Below, one piece after another: positions 7,625-16,117 of a stretch of 64,000 nucleotides of DNA. Source of the DNA: Rhodococcus qingshengii (GTDB taxonomy: Bacteria; Actinomycetota; Actinomycetes; Mycobacteriales; Mycobacteriaceae); the NCBI RefSeq assembly GCF_021025955.1, contig NZ_JAJNCL010000010.1:1-64000 (forward strand), read 5' to 3'. Within the stretch, counting starts at the first letter, position 1; each line of letters opens with the position of its first letter. The notes under the pieces were generated by a model. That model saw only the letters and a list, made by a program, of their open reading frames with translations. It searched no databases and was not told the origin of the DNA. Position numbers and translations under genes: made by a program.

Positions 7625-9973
7625 GTGAACGCACCTTCCCCGATCCCCGCCCCGGGAGGGAAGCCTGGCGAGACCTACGGGCAGATGCTGCTCGATCGCG
7701 TCGTCGCCGGGGTCAGTGGAAGCGAAAAACCACTGATGTTCACCGCGCAGTTACCTGCTCGCGTAGCCGAGTTCACCGAATGGCCGGAGTGGGTGCACCC
7801 CAGCGTCGTACGTGCGCTCGCCGAGCACAGCGTGCGGTCCCCGTGGATCCACCAGAGTGAGGCCGCCGACCTCGCGTACGCGGGAAAACACGTGGTCGTA
7901 GCCACCGGTACCGCGTCGGGTAAGTCTCTGGCATACCAACTCCCGGTGCTGACGGCCATGGCAACCGATCCGCTCGCAACAGCCCTCTACCTCTCCCCCA
8001 CCAAAGCACTGGGCTCGGATCAACTGCGAGCGGTGCTGTCCCTCACCGACTTCGACGTCGAACTTCGCAGCACCAACGCCAGTGCGTACGACGGCGACAC
8101 CTCGCAAGAACTCCGCACCTGGGCGCGCGAGAACTCGCGCTGGCTCTTCACCAACCCCGACATGATCCACATTTCACTGCTCCGGACCCATCAGCGATGG
8201 GCGCACTTCTTCCGCAACCTGAAATACGTGATCATCGACGAATGCCACTCTTACAGGGGAGTCTTCGGATCGAACGTCGCGCTCGTGATCCGGCGACTGC
8301 GCAGGATTGCGGCCCGTTACGGCGCCGAACCCACCTTCATCCTGGCCAGCGCAACCACAGCAGATCCCGGCGCGGCAGCCTCGCGACTGATCGGCGCCCA
8401 CTGCACCGAGGTCACGGAAGACGGATCGCCGCACGGCCCACGTACCGTCGCACTGTGGGAACCGCCGCTGCTCGAAGCATTGACCGGCGAAAACGGTAGC
8501 CCGGTACGACGTCCCGCGGGTGCGGAAGCTGCGCGGATCATGGCCGACCTCATGATCGAGGGCGCCCGCACTCTCACCTTCGTTCGCTCCCGCCGCGGCG
8601 CCGAGCTGACCGCGATGGCCACCAAACGTCTACTCGCCGAGGTGGACCCGGACCTCGCCGAGCGAGTCGCGTCGTATCGCGCCGGATATCTGGCCGAGGA
8701 CCGACGCGAACTTGAAGCTGCACTCGCCGACGGCACACTGCTGGGCGCAGCCACCACCAATGCACTGGAGCTCGGCGTCGACATCGCCGGCCTCGACGCC
8801 GTTGTCGTGGCAGGCTTCCCGGGCACCGTCGCGTCGTTCTGGCAGCAGGCCGGTCGCTCCGGGCGACGCGGGGAGGGTTCACTCGTCGTGTTGATCGCCC
8901 GCGACGATCCACTCGACACCTACCTCGTTCATCATCCGTCGGCAGTACTGGACAAACCTGTCGAGGCGACGGTGACAGATCCCGGAAATCCGTACGTTCT
9001 AGGACCACAACTTCTCTGCGCAGCAATGGAACTCCCACTTTCCGATGCCGAGGTCGACGCTTTCGGGGCTCTCGAGGTTCTGACCAGACTGTCGGAGGAA
9101 GGAAAGATCCGGCGCCGAAAGCACGGATGGTTCGTCACCGCCGATTCGAACCCCCACGGCTCTTTGGACATTCGCGGCGGTATCGGAACTCAGGTGGCCA
9201 TTGTCGACGGTGAATCCGGCCGGATGCTGGGTACTGTCGACGCGGGCCGCGCTCCCGCCACAGTTCATCCCGGTGCCGTGCACATCCATCAAGGCGAGAC
9301 CTACGTCGTCGACGAACTGGACCTCGACGTCGGACTCGCATTGGTACACACCGAGAATCCGGACTGGACCACCTCGGCTCGCGAGACCACCGAAATCACG
9401 ATCACCGAACAACTCGAGCACAAGAACTACGGCGACATCGCCGTCGCTCTCGTCCAGGTCGAGGTGACACATCAAGTCGTCGGGTACCTACGACGGTTGA
9501 CTTCGGGTGAAGTCCTCGACTCGATCGAACTCGACATGCCCGCACACACTTTGCCCACCAGGGCAGTGATGTACACGGTCACACCGGAACTCCTCGAATC
9601 CATCGGGGTGCCGCCCGAGCGGTTCCCCGGATCACTGCATGCCGCCGAACATGCCGCGATCGGACTTCTGCCACTGGTGGCGATCTGCGACCGCGGAGAC
9701 ATCGGCGGAGTATCGACCGCGATGCACGCGGACACCGGACTCCCGACGGTCTTCGTCTACGACGGTCATGCCGGCGGCGCCGGGTTCGCCGACCGGGGGC
9801 ACAACGAACTGTCACGATGGCTCACCGCGACGCGCGACGCCATACTGTCCTGCGAGTGCGCTCACGGTTGCCCGTCCTGCGTCTATTCACCCAAGTGCGG
9901 CAACGGAAACGACCCACTCGACAAAGACGGCGCGGTGAAGGTTCTGACGGCCGTCATCGATACGATCAGCTGA
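7625..9973 (+). CDS. MrfA-type DEAD/DEAH helicase with C-terminal Cys cluster
   Basis: A superfamily 2 DNA helicase of 782 residues. Walker A is TGTASGKS (94-101), the DEAH-box is IIDECHSY, and helicase motif VI is QQAGRSGRRG. The C-terminal DUF1998-like domain ends in the cysteine cluster CECAHGCPSCVYSPKCG (about 740-757), which in B. subtilis MrfA binds zinc. MrfA repairs mitomycin-type DNA damage, so a repair role is inferred. The GTG start has GGAGAG eight bases upstream. It corresponds to Rv3649 and converges with the Tad operon, seven bases apart. Confidence 0.9.
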   Translation: MNAPSPIPAPGGKPGETYGQMLLDRVVAGVSGSEKPLMFTAQLPARVAEFTEWPEWVHPSVVRALAEHSVRSPWIHQSEAADLAYAGKHVVVATGTASGKSLAYQLPVLTAMATDPLATALYLSPTKALGSDQLRAVLSLTDFDVELRSTNASAYDGDTSQELRTWARENSRWLFTNPDMIHISLLRTHQRWAHFFRNLKYVIIDECHSYRGVFGSNVALVIRRLRRIAARYGAEPTFILASATTADPGAAASRLIGAHCTEVTEDGSPHGPRTVALWEPPLLEALTGENGSPVRRPAGAEAARIMADLMIEGARTLTFVRSRRGAELTAMATKRLLAEVDPDLAERVASYRAGYLAEDRRELEAALADGTLLGAATTNALELGVDIAGLDAVVVAGFPGTVASFWQQAGRSGRRGEGSLVVLIARDDPLDTYLVHHPSAVLDKPVEATVTDPGNPYVLGPQLLCAAMELPLSDAEVDAFGALEVLTRLSEEGKIRRRKHGWFVTADSNPHGSLDIRGGIGTQVAIVDGESGRMLGTVDAGRAPATVHPGAVHIHQGETYVVDELDLDVGLALVHTENPDWTTSARETTEITITEQLEHKNYGDIAVALVQVEVTHQVVGYLRRLTSGEVLDSIELDMPAHTLPTRAVMYTVTPELLESIGVPPERFPGSLHAAEHAAIGLLPLVAICDRGDIGGVSTAMHADTGLPTVFVYDGHAGGAGFADRGHNELSRWLTATRDAILSCECAHGCPSCVYSPKCGNGNDPLDKDGAVKVLTAVIDTIS

Positions 9974-9980
9974 GACACGA

Positions 9981-10331
9981 TCAGCCGACCGGACCCGCAC
10001 GAGCGAAAGCCTGCGCATCGCCGATCCCGAAGCCCGACAACAACACCGGTGCGCGTATCTCGACCACTACATCCCACCCCTGTACATCGCACTCCTCGAG
10101 CACCGTACGCATCCGCTCCGCGATAACCGCGGACATCTCACACGCCGCCTTGTCACCGCCGTCCAAGGCGCCCGCCCCGCCGAGGGCCGAAAGATCAGCC
10201 GCCGACTGCGCCGTGTGCCTTGCCACCACCGCGGACCCGACATGGAGTATCCCGCCGGTCACCAGCACGATCGCCGCCAGAATGCAGCATGCCAGAACCG
10301 TGGCAACACCTTCGTCGTCACGTAGGTTCAC
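9981..10331 (-). CDS. TadE-like protein, last gene of the Tad operon
   Basis: 116 residues with one hydrophobic segment (about 10-32) directly after the charged leader MNLRDDEG. This resembles a type-IV-prepilin leader, but the usual Glu at +5 is missing (G then VATVL). The family is known as the helicase/secretion neighbourhood TadE-like protein. It overlaps the TadE gene by four bases and is the promoter-distal gene of the seven-gene leftward operon. It probably acts as a minor pseudopilin or an assembly factor in the membrane. Confidence 0.85.
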   Translation of the reverse strand: MNLRDDEGVATVLACCILAAIVLVTGGILHVGSAVVARHTAQSAADLSALGGAGALDGGDKAACEMSAVIAERMRTVLEECDVQGWDVVVEIRAPVLLSGFGIGDAQAFARAGPVG

Positions 10332-10690
10332 CCCTCCTCCACCCCCGGTTCCACTGCTGCCACCGCCTCGGAAGAAATGTCGACCAACGGCAGCAACGTA
10401 CTTTCGGCGCTAACAACGGCCACCGCAAAGCCGTCCACGATCTCCACCGAGATCGACGCATCTTCGGGTGCGATCCGACGGGCCGTGGCAACCGCAGACT
10501 CACGATCACCACGCGCCACCAGACGTGCAGCCTCACGAGCGGCGTCAACACACCGAACCTGCATCGACACCGCGAGTACACAGCCGATACACAGCACGAC
10601 CACAGTGACGATCGAAGCCAGAGCAATCGCGGCCTCCACCGTCACGGCTCCGTCGTCGGCTTGCCGAATACCTCTCGTGGACAACATCAC
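10328..10690 (-). CDS. TadE family minor pilin
   Basis: 120 residues. Short leader MMLSTRGIRQADDG, then AVTVEAAIALASIV: a prepilin-peptidase-type site with Gly at -1 and Glu at +5, followed by a hydrophobic helix. The C-terminal part is a small extracytoplasmic domain with one Cys in the helix and another after it. It overlaps both neighbours by four bases (ATGA). TadE proteins are minor pseudopilins of the Tad/Flp pilus. Confidence 0.88.
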   Translation of the reverse strand: MMLSTRGIRQADDGAVTVEAAIALASIVTVVVLCIGCVLAVSMQVRCVDAAREAARLVARGDRESAVATARRIAPEDASISVEIVDGFAVAVVSAESTLLPLVDISSEAVAAVEPGVEEG

Positions 10691-10890
10691 ACCGCTGTCT
10701 TGAGAGCCTTGTCGATGATGCCCGTCAGTGCCGAGACAATGGAGTCACCGGTGACCACGGTGTACAGGACGGCTCCGAACGCCGCGGCAGCGATGGTGCC
10801 GATCGCGTACTCCGCGGTGGACATGCCGTCGTCCTCGGCAACCAACAGGGCAAATCTGGCTGACACCGACCTCAACGTCTTCGAAATCAT
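10687..10890 (-). CDS. Flp-like pilin (DUF4244)
   Basis: 67 residues from the ATG at 10890, which has GGGGGAG four bases upstream; a longer frame to 10959 lacks such a site. The processing motif EDDGMSTAEYAIG (Gly, then Glu at +5 followed by Tyr) is the classic Flp prepilin signature. A 25-residue hydrophobic helix and a short tail (DKALKTAV) follow. It is probably the major pilin subunit of the locus and corresponds to the small gene at Rv3656c. Confidence 0.88.
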   Translation of the reverse strand: MISKTLRSVSARFALLVAEDDGMSTAEYAIGTIAAAAFGAVLYTVVTGDSIVSALTGIIDKALKTAV

Positions 10891-10955
10891 TTCTCCCCCT
10901 TCAATCGAAACCTGTGGCAGCACTTCTGCCGCAGGAGCTTTCACTCGGATCCGGC

Positions 10956-11540
10956 TCACAGCAGGCCGTTACCGAGCACAGTCGTGGCAAGCCCGATCAC
11001 CACCGGGACGATGCCCAAGGCGATGAAGGCGGGCAGGAAACACAGCCCGAGTGGGCCGCTGATCAACACTCCCGCGCGTTCGGCAGCGGCAGCCGCCAGA
11101 TCCTCGGCCTCACCGCGACTACGCTCGGCGAGCTCGGTCATGGACGAGGACAACGACGAACCCGAACGCGCCGAACGCCGGGCCATCCTGGCCAGGGCTT
11201 CGGTATCCGGATCGAGAGCGGCCTCGCTCCACGCTGCGTCGGGATCGGCGCCGAGCGCAAGAAGGTCGGCGACGCGGCGAAGCGAGTCGGCCATCGGTTT
11301 CGGCGCGGTCGCCGCCATCGCAGTGATCGCGGCGGAGACGGGAAGCCCAGCGCGTAGGCAAGCTCCGAGAAGATCGAGGCTTGCTGCTACCGCCAGTGGA
11401 TCCGGCTTGTCCGCTACTGGAGCCTCGGGTTCCGTCGTCGTGCTCGCGGGGAGTATCCCTGCCACCCTGGCCGAAGCACCACGACGATCGGGAACGACCA
11501 CGAGCGCCAATGCGATCATCACCGCCGACACCCAGTTCAC
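10956..11540 (-). CDS. Tad/type II secretion F family membrane protein (TadC-like)
   Basis: 194 residues with a T2SSF domain. The cytoplasmic helical bundle around LGACLRAGLPVSAAI is followed by two C-terminal membrane helices (about 157-192). It forms the inner-membrane platform together with the adjacent TadB-like protein. It overlaps the upstream gene by four bases; 65 bases separate it from the pilin gene downstream. Confidence 0.88.
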   Translation of the reverse strand: MNWVSAVMIALALVVVPDRRGASARVAGILPASTTTEPEAPVADKPDPLAVAASLDLLGACLRAGLPVSAAITAMAATAPKPMADSLRRVADLLALGADPDAAWSEAALDPDTEALARMARRSARSGSSLSSSMTELAERSRGEAEDLAAAAAERAGVLISGPLGLCFLPAFIALGIVPVVIGLATTVLGNGLL

Positions 11541-12325
11541 GACGTCACCTTTGCAGTTATCTGATCAGTCCAGAACAAACCAGCTGAGACACAAGCGGTT
11601 CCGATCACGAGGAGCACTCCGCCGAGCCCGCCTCCGAACAGCACGCGCAACGGCGACGCACCCATCAACTGTCCGAGACCGATCCCCAACAGCGGGAGAA
11701 AGGCCAGCACCGCAGCGGTCGCCCGAGCGCCCGCCAACCCGGCTTCGGTGCGTTGACGAAAGCGTCTACGTCCCAACATGTCCGTCCGGACGGCGCCGAG
11801 TAGTTCCGCCAGAGCCAGCCCGTGTTGGTCTGCGACCCGCCAGACGGATCCGATGCGGGAGAACTCACGCTCGATGCCGGAATCCGGTACCACGAAGGCC
11901 GCTGCGGCAGAACCGCCGAGACGCGCCCTCGCCCCAGCGGACCGGAACACCGCACTCACTTCGCCGGTACATTCCTCGCCTGCAACAGAACTGGCCGCTG
12001 CAGGATGTGCGCCGACGCTCAACTCGGCGATCAGCACCTCCAAACCGGCGAGCAGCATCTTCTGTGAGAGGTCCCGGTTTTCGGCCGCCTTCGTGCGTCG
12101 GCCACGAAAGATCAGTGTTCCGACGAGGACGACCGCCGCGCACCCTGCCGAAAGACCTCCGAGAACCCACGCGGCCGAAATCGCGAGAAATGCGGCGACG
12201 AAGTCCCATGGAATTTGCCGGGAGGGCTTGTGGATACTCGGGTTGTATGTCGCGAGCCGAGCTCGTGAATCCCGCACCGGCGCAATCGAGACCGCCAACG
12301 CGAAGACCAAGAGGGAAACTGTCAC
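11537..12325 (-). CDS. Tad/type II secretion F family membrane protein (TadB-like)
   Basis: 262 residues. An N-terminal hydrophobic segment, another near residues 45-68, a central cytoplasmic T2SSF bundle (LLAGLEVLIAELSVGAHPAA), and two C-terminal membrane helices (about 195-260). It is the partner of the next gene in the secretion platform. It overlaps tadA and the TadC-like gene by four bases each, so translation is probably coupled. Confidence 0.88.
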   Translation of the reverse strand: MTVSLLVFALAVSIAPVRDSRARLATYNPSIHKPSRQIPWDFVAAFLAISAAWVLGGLSAGCAAVVLVGTLIFRGRRTKAAENRDLSQKMLLAGLEVLIAELSVGAHPAAASSVAGEECTGEVSAVFRSAGARARLGGSAAAAFVVPDSGIEREFSRIGSVWRVADQHGLALAELLGAVRTDMLGRRRFRQRTEAGLAGARATAAVLAFLPLLGIGLGQLMGASPLRVLFGGGLGGVLLVIGTACVSAGLFWTDQITAKVTS

Positions 12326-13503
12326 GCTCTGACCTCCCGATTGCGAAGCCGGAACATCCGCTCGAGCCGCTCACGACCCGAACCGCCGTCCGGCCACGCC
12401 TGCATGATTCGCACGTATCCGTCCGCACTGCGCTCGATGACGCCGATCTGTTCGAGACGCCTCGATCCGTCTGCCAACCTGTGCACGTGCAAGATCACTT
12501 GAACCGCCGCGGCAAGTTGACTGTGCAACGCGTGGCGATCCATACCGCCGAGCGCAGCCAACGCCTCGAGCCTGGCCGGCACCTCCTCGGGCGAATTGGC
12601 GTGGACGGTGCCGGCCCCGCCGTCGTGGCCGGTGTTCATCGCCGTGAGCAGATCCGTCACCTCCGCGCCGCGAACCTCACCGACGACGATGCGATCGGGA
12701 CGCATCCGCAGAGCCTGCCGAACCAGATCGCGCACCGTCACCTCTCCGACGCCCTCCACGTTGGGAGCTCGTGCCACGAGGCGGACGACGTGCGGATGCG
12801 GCGGTGCGAGTTCGGCCGCGTCCTCGACGCAGACAATTCGCTCGCGCGGGTCGACGGCGCCGAGCATTGCGGACAACAACGTGGTCTTTCCCGCGCCAGT
12901 CCCGCCGATCACCAGAAAAGCCAAGCGAGAAGAGATGATGTGATTCAGGAGTTCGCGCGCGTCCGGTTCCACCGCGCCGTGAGCGCACAGCGCGTCGAGG
13001 CCCTGTGTCGCCGGCCGCAGCACTCGCAGTGACACGCAGGTTCCGCCCTGGGCCACCGGTGCCAGTACGGCGTGCAGTCGCACCCCGAAGTGCCCGTCGC
13101 CGACGCCCCGCAGGCGCCCGTCGACCCACGGTTGGGCGTCGTCGAGGCGTCGACCTGCCGACAGCGCCAACCGTTGCGCCAGTCGACGCACAGCTGCCTC
13201 GTCGGTGAACCGCACCGCTGACCTTTCGAGGCCGACCCCGCGGTCAACCCAGACCTGATCCGGTGCGGTCACCAGTACGTCGGCGACACCGGGTTCGTGC
13301 AGCAGGGGTTCGAGCGGCCCCGCGCCCGTCAGTTCCGTCTGGAGCACCCTGACGACCTCCAACAGGTCGGTGTCCGCCAGAACGCCGGAGGACTCGGCTC
13401 GTACGGCGTCGGCAACGGTGGCTGCCGTCGGCTCGGCGACCGACGACGCCGTCAATCGCTCGCGAACGCGGTCGAGCAGTTCGGCCGTGACCAACGCACT
13501 CAT
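12322..13503 (-). CDS. tadA: TadA/CpaF-type secretion ATPase
   Basis: 393 residues, the cytoplasmic hexameric motor of the pilus system. The N-terminal domain (1-150) is followed by the RecA-like core with Walker A GGTGAGKTT, an Asp/Glu-rich box (CVEDAAEL), Walker B RIVVGEVRG and the His box MNTGHDGGAGTVHANS. It corresponds to Rv3659c. It overlaps ssd by four bases. Confidence 0.93.
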   Translation of the reverse strand: MSALVTAELLDRVRERLTASSVAEPTAATVADAVRAESSGVLADTDLLEVVRVLQTELTGAGPLEPLLHEPGVADVLVTAPDQVWVDRGVGLERSAVRFTDEAAVRRLAQRLALSAGRRLDDAQPWVDGRLRGVGDGHFGVRLHAVLAPVAQGGTCVSLRVLRPATQGLDALCAHGAVEPDARELLNHIISSRLAFLVIGGTGAGKTTLLSAMLGAVDPRERIVCVEDAAELAPPHPHVVRLVARAPNVEGVGEVTVRDLVRQALRMRPDRIVVGEVRGAEVTDLLTAMNTGHDGGAGTVHANSPEEVPARLEALAALGGMDRHALHSQLAAAVQVILHVHRLADGSRRLEQIGVIERSADGYVRIMQAWPDGGSGRERLERMFRLRNREVRA

Positions 13504-14594
13504 GCCGCAGCCCTGCGCGGGCGTGCTCCGGATTCAACGGCATCGAGTACCGCTGCTGCCGCCACACTCAACGGACAACCACGGGTCAATTCGAGGCCAC
13601 CGCGCTCGAGCATCGGTGCCAGCGAACGGTGGCCACGCATGACGGCAGTCAGGGTCAGGCCGAGCATGTCTGCCACATCGGCACCGCGTAGCCCTCCCGG
13701 CGCCGGCCCACGCACGACGAGTCCGACGTTGGAGTTGTGTCGCATCACCCAGGCCCCGACCTTCTCGGCAGCGACACACGCGGCCACGGTGGCCGGAACC
13801 ACGACGAGGACAAAATCAGAGATCTCCAGTACAGCCTGGCCGACTTCGCTGGGGTGACGCGGCAGGTCGCAGACCACGAGTCCGCCGGATCTGCGACCTG
13901 CGTCCAGCACGGCGCGAACAGCGGTCACCGTCGGACCGTCGATCTCACGTCGACTGCTCGCCAGAACCCTCAAGAACTTTCCCTTTGCCGGCAACGCATC
14001 ACGCAGCGCATCCGGTGCCAACCGTCCGCCCTCGACGGTCAGTGCACCCCAGCGCAATCCGGGGGCCGTCTCGATACCCAACAGGACGTCGGCGCCGGAA
14101 CCGAGCGCGTCGACGTCCACCAGGAGCGTCGGGACGTGACGCGCCGCCGACGTCAGCGCGACAGCCGCCGCAGTTGCCGAGGCTCCGCCGCCGCCACAAC
14201 CACCCACCACGCTCACGACGGTGCCGTCGCCACCCACGTCGACGTGGTCGGCCAGAACTGCGACCAACGCGTTCTCCTCTTCGGGCAGAGACAGAACGCT
14301 GTCGGCTCCGATCGCTGTGGCGCTCTTCCAATCGTCGACGGTCGGTGTGCCGTCGCATACGAGGAACACTCGCGTTCGCCTCGGGGAACGAGCCAGAGCA
14401 TCTCGCGCAGCCGACGCGTCCAATACGACCGCCGAAGCGCGGTTCCACTGTTGCCGGGACACGGGATGCTCGGCCTCGTCCAGACGGCGGTCCACCGCGG
14501 CAGCGACGCGTCGCACACTCGCGAGGACCTTCGCGTCGTCGACGAGAACCAGAATGCAAGCGCCGGTTTCCCGGGAATTGATCGTCGTGTTCAT
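13500..14594 (-). CDS. ssd: Septum-site-determining-like protein (Ssd/TadZ, MinD fold)
   Basis: 364 residues. An N-terminal receiver-like region (1-115) is followed by a MinD/ParA-type fold from about residue 124. The loop that should be a deviant Walker A reads GGCGGGGASA (131-140) and lacks both Lys residues, so ATP hydrolysis is doubtful. The M. tuberculosis homologue Rv3660c (Ssd) affects septation; in Tad loci the CpaE/TadZ relatives position the machinery. It is first in the operon, preceded by the two-hairpin region at 14697-14761. Confidence 0.85.
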   Translation of the reverse strand: MNTTINSRETGACILVLVDDAKVLASVRRVAAAVDRRLDEAEHPVSRQQWNRASAVVLDASAARDALARSPRRTRVFLVCDGTPTVDDWKSATAIGADSVLSLPEEENALVAVLADHVDVGGDGTVVSVVGGCGGGGASATAAAVALTSAARHVPTLLVDVDALGSGADVLLGIETAPGLRWGALTVEGGRLAPDALRDALPAKGKFLRVLASSRREIDGPTVTAVRAVLDAGRRSGGLVVCDLPRHPSEVGQAVLEISDFVLVVVPATVAACVAAEKVGAWVMRHNSNVGLVVRGPAPGGLRGADVADMLGLTLTAVMRGHRSLAPMLERGGLELTRGCPLSVAAAAVLDAVESGARPRRAAA

Positions 14595-14696
14595 GACTGC
14601 AGAGCCTGAACGAGCACGGGCACCGAAAACAGTGCGGTGAACGACCCTGTGGACAACTACGAAGTTGTGGAGAAACGGGCCTGAGACAGAGGACGA

Positions 14697-14725
14697 CCCC
14701 CGCCAATGGGGGGAGGAGGCGGGGG
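14697..14725 (-). promoter_or_regulatory. GC-rich leader hairpin 1 upstream of the ssd-tad operon
   Basis: CCCCCGCC (697-704) pairs with GGCGGGGG (718-725) across a 13-base loop. It is about 100 bases before the ssd start codon, within the probable leader. There is no T-run, so attenuation or mRNA stabilisation are both possible. Confidence 0.45.
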
Positions 14726-14732
14726 CCGTCTG

Positions 14733-14761
14733 AGTTCAGCCCCGGGGGGTCGGGCTGAACT
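14733..14761 (-). promoter_or_regulatory. GC-rich leader hairpin 2 upstream of the ssd-tad operon
   Basis: AGTTCAGCCC (733-742) pairs perfectly with GGGCTGAACT (752-761), loop of nine C/G-rich bases. It stands directly next to hairpin 1. The pair could act as an attenuator for the Tad operon or as an insulator between the divergent units. Confidence 0.45.
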
Positions 14762-14906
14762 AGTTCGAACGAATCGAACAGCAACGATCTTACACCCGAC
14801 ATCGGCGAGAAACGCAAGCCTGAGCTGCACTGAACTGCTGTTTTTCGCCGAAAGAGGATGCTTGCCGAGGAGCACCCGAACCGCCTGTCGGACTATCCTC
14901 ATTCCT

Positions 14907-15725
14907 GTGACCGACAAGCCTTCGAACGGACTGAATACCGGGCGGACAGCCGCTTTCTTCGATTTGGACAAAACGATCATCGCGAAGTCGAGCACCCTGG
15001 CGTTCAGCAAGCCATTCTTCGCCCAGGGCCTGATCAATCGACGCTCGGTTCTCAAGAGCAGCTATGCACAATTCCTGTTCCTACTGTCCGGCGCAGATCA
15101 CGATCAGATGGAGCGCATGCGCGAACACCTGACGGCGATGTGTGCGGGTTGGGACGTGGAGCAGGTGAAGGCCATCGTCGCGGAAACTCTGCACGACATC
15201 GTCGACCCACTCGTCTTCGCCGAGGCGGCCGATCTGATCGCAGATCACAAGCTGCGTGGACACGACGTCATCGTGGTGTCGGCCTCGGGTGAAGAGATCG
15301 TCGCACCGATCGCCCGCGCCCTCGGAGCCACCCATTCCGTCGCGACGTCGATGAGGGAAGAAGACGGCCACTACACCGGCGAGGTCGACTTCTACTGCTA
15401 CGGTCCGGGCAAGGTCGAGGCGATGGAAAAACTCGCCGCCGAGGACGGCTACGACCTCGCCGCCAGTTACGCCTACTCCGACTCGGTGACCGATTTACCC
15501 ATGCTCGAGGCGGTCGGACATCCCACCGCGGTCAACCCCGATCGCGCATTGCGCAAGGAAGCAGCCGTAAACGGTTGGCCCATACTGACTTTCTCGAATC
15601 CAGTCTCACTTCGTGCGCGGCTGTCGGCCCAATCCACGACGACGGTGGCCACTACTGCCGCGGTGGGAATCGCAGCTGTGGTGGCCGGCGCCATGACCTT
15701 CGGGCTACTACGTCGGAAACGCTGA
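14907..15725 (+). CDS. Membrane-anchored HAD-IB family phosphatase (SerB-like)
   Basis: 272 residues from the GTG at 14907. HAD motif I is FFDLDKTI (Asp nucleophile near residue 18), motif II is VVSASG, and motif III/IV is SDSVTDLPML. HAD-IB enzymes include phosphoserine phosphatases, but the substrate here is unknown. The last about 25 residues form a hydrophobic helix ending GLLRRKR, so the enzyme is probably tail-anchored with its active domain in the cytoplasm. TATCCT seven bases before the GTG suggests a leaderless mRNA; the longer upstream frame is unlikely. Corresponds to Rv3661. Confidence 0.85.
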   Translation: MTDKPSNGLNTGRTAAFFDLDKTIIAKSSTLAFSKPFFAQGLINRRSVLKSSYAQFLFLLSGADHDQMERMREHLTAMCAGWDVEQVKAIVAETLHDIVDPLVFAEAADLIADHKLRGHDVIVVSASGEEIVAPIARALGATHSVATSMREEDGHYTGEVDFYCYGPGKVEAMEKLAAEDGYDLAASYAYSDSVTDLPMLEAVGHPTAVNPDRALRKEAAVNGWPILTFSNPVSLRARLSAQSTTTVATTAAVGIAAVVAGAMTFGLLRRKR

Positions 15726-15755
15726 AATCCAAGGCCCACAAACAAAAATTGGTAC

Positions 15756-15784
15756 TTGCTGTGAGCCCGGACACAGGGTACAAA
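15756..15784 (+). promoter_or_regulatory. Candidate promoter of the Ms1-like RNA
   Basis: TTGCTG (15756-15761) and TACAAA (15779-15784) are separated by exactly 17 bases. Transcription would begin near 15791, about 65 bases after the HAD gene stop. Confidence 0.5.
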
Positions 15785-15790
15785 GGAGTT

Positions 15791-16094
15791 ACGGAAGAAC
15801 GGAAGGCCAGGAACGGCTCGGAAGAGAAGGACCGTTTCCCCAACTGAAATTCCTAGCACGGGCACTAGGGCACCCACGCGGAGCACAAGCCACTATAAGG
15901 GCAGAAGCGTTGTGGGCCTGCGAGATTCGTTCAATTTGAGCGAGGACCCCACACAGGTTGCGGGGACGACCTCAGAAAGTACGATCCCTCGCCGAGGCCA
16001 CCCACACAACCCACCGAGCACGCTTGGTAACGAGTAGTCCGTGCTGACGGGCGGCGAAGTCGATTTATCGGCAGCGCCGCCCGTTCGTTATGTT
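15791..16094 (+). ncRNA. Probable Ms1/MTS2823-type small RNA
   Basis: The 392-base space between the Rv3661-like and Rv3662c-like genes holds no ORF. In M. tuberculosis this slot encodes MTS2823 and in M. smegmatis Ms1, an abundant RNA of about 300 bases that binds core RNA polymerase in stationary phase. Here a promoter near 15756-15784 and a terminator hairpin at 16047-16084 would give about 300 bases. Internal hairpins are visible, such as CCTAG/CTAGG at 15852-15869. The assignment rests on synteny, length and signals, not on a covariance search. Exact ends are approximate. Confidence 0.68.
16047..16084. terminator. Bidirectional terminator of the Ms1-like RNA and the Fic-like gene
   Basis: ACGGGCGGC (16047-16055) pairs perfectly with GCCGCCCGT (16076-16084), followed on the plus strand by TCGTTATGTT. 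It lies 34 bases beyond the stop of the convergent Fic-like gene and can serve both directions. Confidence 0.65.
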
Positions 16095-16117
16095 CCGACA
16101 GGGGCAATTGTCCCGGA

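Larger units (their letters stand above)
14595..14906. other. Divergent regulatory region between ssd and the HAD gene (312 bases)
   Basis: It holds two tandem GC-rich hairpins (14697-14725 and 14733-14761) and a TTCGAA-centred palindromic stretch at about 14762-14780. A minus-strand TAAGAT around 14786-14791 could serve as -10 for the ssd operon and would give a leader of about 180 bases containing both hairpins. On the plus strand, TATCCT at 14894-14899 serves the HAD gene. No coding region was seen. Confidence 0.5.
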
